Positions 63,646 to 64,000 of a stretch of 64,000 bases of DNA are shown one piece after another. This DNA comes from Pusillimonas caeni (GTDB taxonomy: Bacteria > Pseudomonadota > Gammaproteobacteria > Burkholderiales > Burkholderiaceae_B), in assembly GCF_003545815.1 (NCBI RefSeq), contig NZ_PDUW01000003.1, forward strand, positions 62,001 to 126,000, read 5' to 3'. Every line of letters starts with the position of its first letter. Positions within the stretch are counted from its first letter, which is position 1. The notes below the pieces were generated by a model, which saw nothing but the letters and a program-made list of their open reading frames with translations, searched no databases and had not been told where the DNA came from. The position numbers and the translations under genes are program-made.

Positions 63646-64000
63646 CGAAATTCGATAGTTTCGTCAAGCAAAGCCACCTTGAGAAGCAGGCGGGGCTGAC
63701 CGGGCTCTGTGAGAAATTTGACTTTCAAGACAGTTGCTCACGCCTTCGCGCCTGCCGGCGCTGCGCACTGTCGTTTGCAATGGGCCGTTGGCCCAGTTTG
63801 ACCCACGCCAGGGCGCGGGTAGGGGCGCTCGCCGCGCGGCCGGATCGACATGCCAATGCCGGGCGCCTCTGATTCCCGTCCTGTCAGCCCGTCGCCCCAA
63901 AACGCCGACTGTATCACTGCGGTCCGGCGCTCCAAGGGCTTTCGCGGCATAAACCGGTCGCTGCGCTCCCTATTTATTCCACGGTCCCTTTCCGCTTGTC
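63646..64000. other. Right end of window, no gene supported
   Basis: About 350 GC-rich bases. Several overlapping frames are open, but none has a recognisable protein or convincing start. It may hold the start of a further gene beyond the window. Confidence 0.4.

Overview
The window looks like a chromosome segment of a GC-rich betaproteobacterium of the Alcaligenaceae (Bordetella / Achromobacter / Pusillimonas type). The evidence is the protein sequences and the core gene order dnaX-ybaB-recR, tal, carA-carB, a uracil permease, greA, yhbY, rlmE-ftsH-folP-glmM, an ornithine-lipid acyltransferase, ppx, ppk and pstSCAB. The species call is an inference from protein similarity and synteny recalled from memory; no search was run.

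Bases 1-26123 are ordinary core chromosome: the end of a RecB-like helicase/nuclease, the SRP 4.5S RNA, replication and repair genes, pyrimidine/arginine precursor synthesis (carAB), a transcription-elongation and ribosome-maturation group, and a phosphate-response block (ornithine lipid, polyphosphate, high-affinity phosphate uptake) with one good Pho box before pstS and a weaker one before ppk. A tRNA-Pro(UGG) gene closes this part.

From 26128 to the end of the window the DNA is a genomic island / integrative element inserted next to the tRNA. A tyrosine recombinase is followed by a long leftward-reading set (26128-34306): an AlpA-like protein, a small membrane protein, a DUF1173-like protein, an exported protein, a FlhD homologue, a KfrB-domain protein, a Fic toxin with a VbhA-like antitoxin, and very small genes. 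A divergent CI/Cro-like pair (34578-35400) with shared AT-rich operator-like repeats separates this set from a rightward set: IncC/ParA, KorB/ParB, small membrane proteins and a prepilin-peptidase core. Six copies of TTTAGCNGCTAAA, the IncP-1 KorB operator pattern (four with the canonical central G or C), lie across the island.

A metal-resistance cargo (about 39.1-56.5 kb) is bounded by two copies of the 5' part of a radC gene and its leader: truncated on the left, intact on the right. It carries a BlaI-type repressor with an M56 protease, a CzcCBA-type RND efflux system, nreA-nreB nickel-resistance genes, a HupE/UreJ-type permease, a transmembrane anchor protein, His-containing exported proteins, two glycosyltransferases and a two-component system. 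After it come radC, a KlcA/ArdB antirestriction protein and an N6-adenine methyltransferase-like protein, each behind a copy of the same roughly 140-base structured leader (I believe the known radC RNA motif). Next are a two-gene operon behind a KorB-type site and a LexA-like palindrome, a probable ADP-ribosyltransferase-type toxin with a partner gene, an IS110-family element, and a ChrA chromate transporter with its PadR regulator. No conjugation or relaxase genes and no second attachment site are visible, so the island probably continues past the window or is not self-transmissible.
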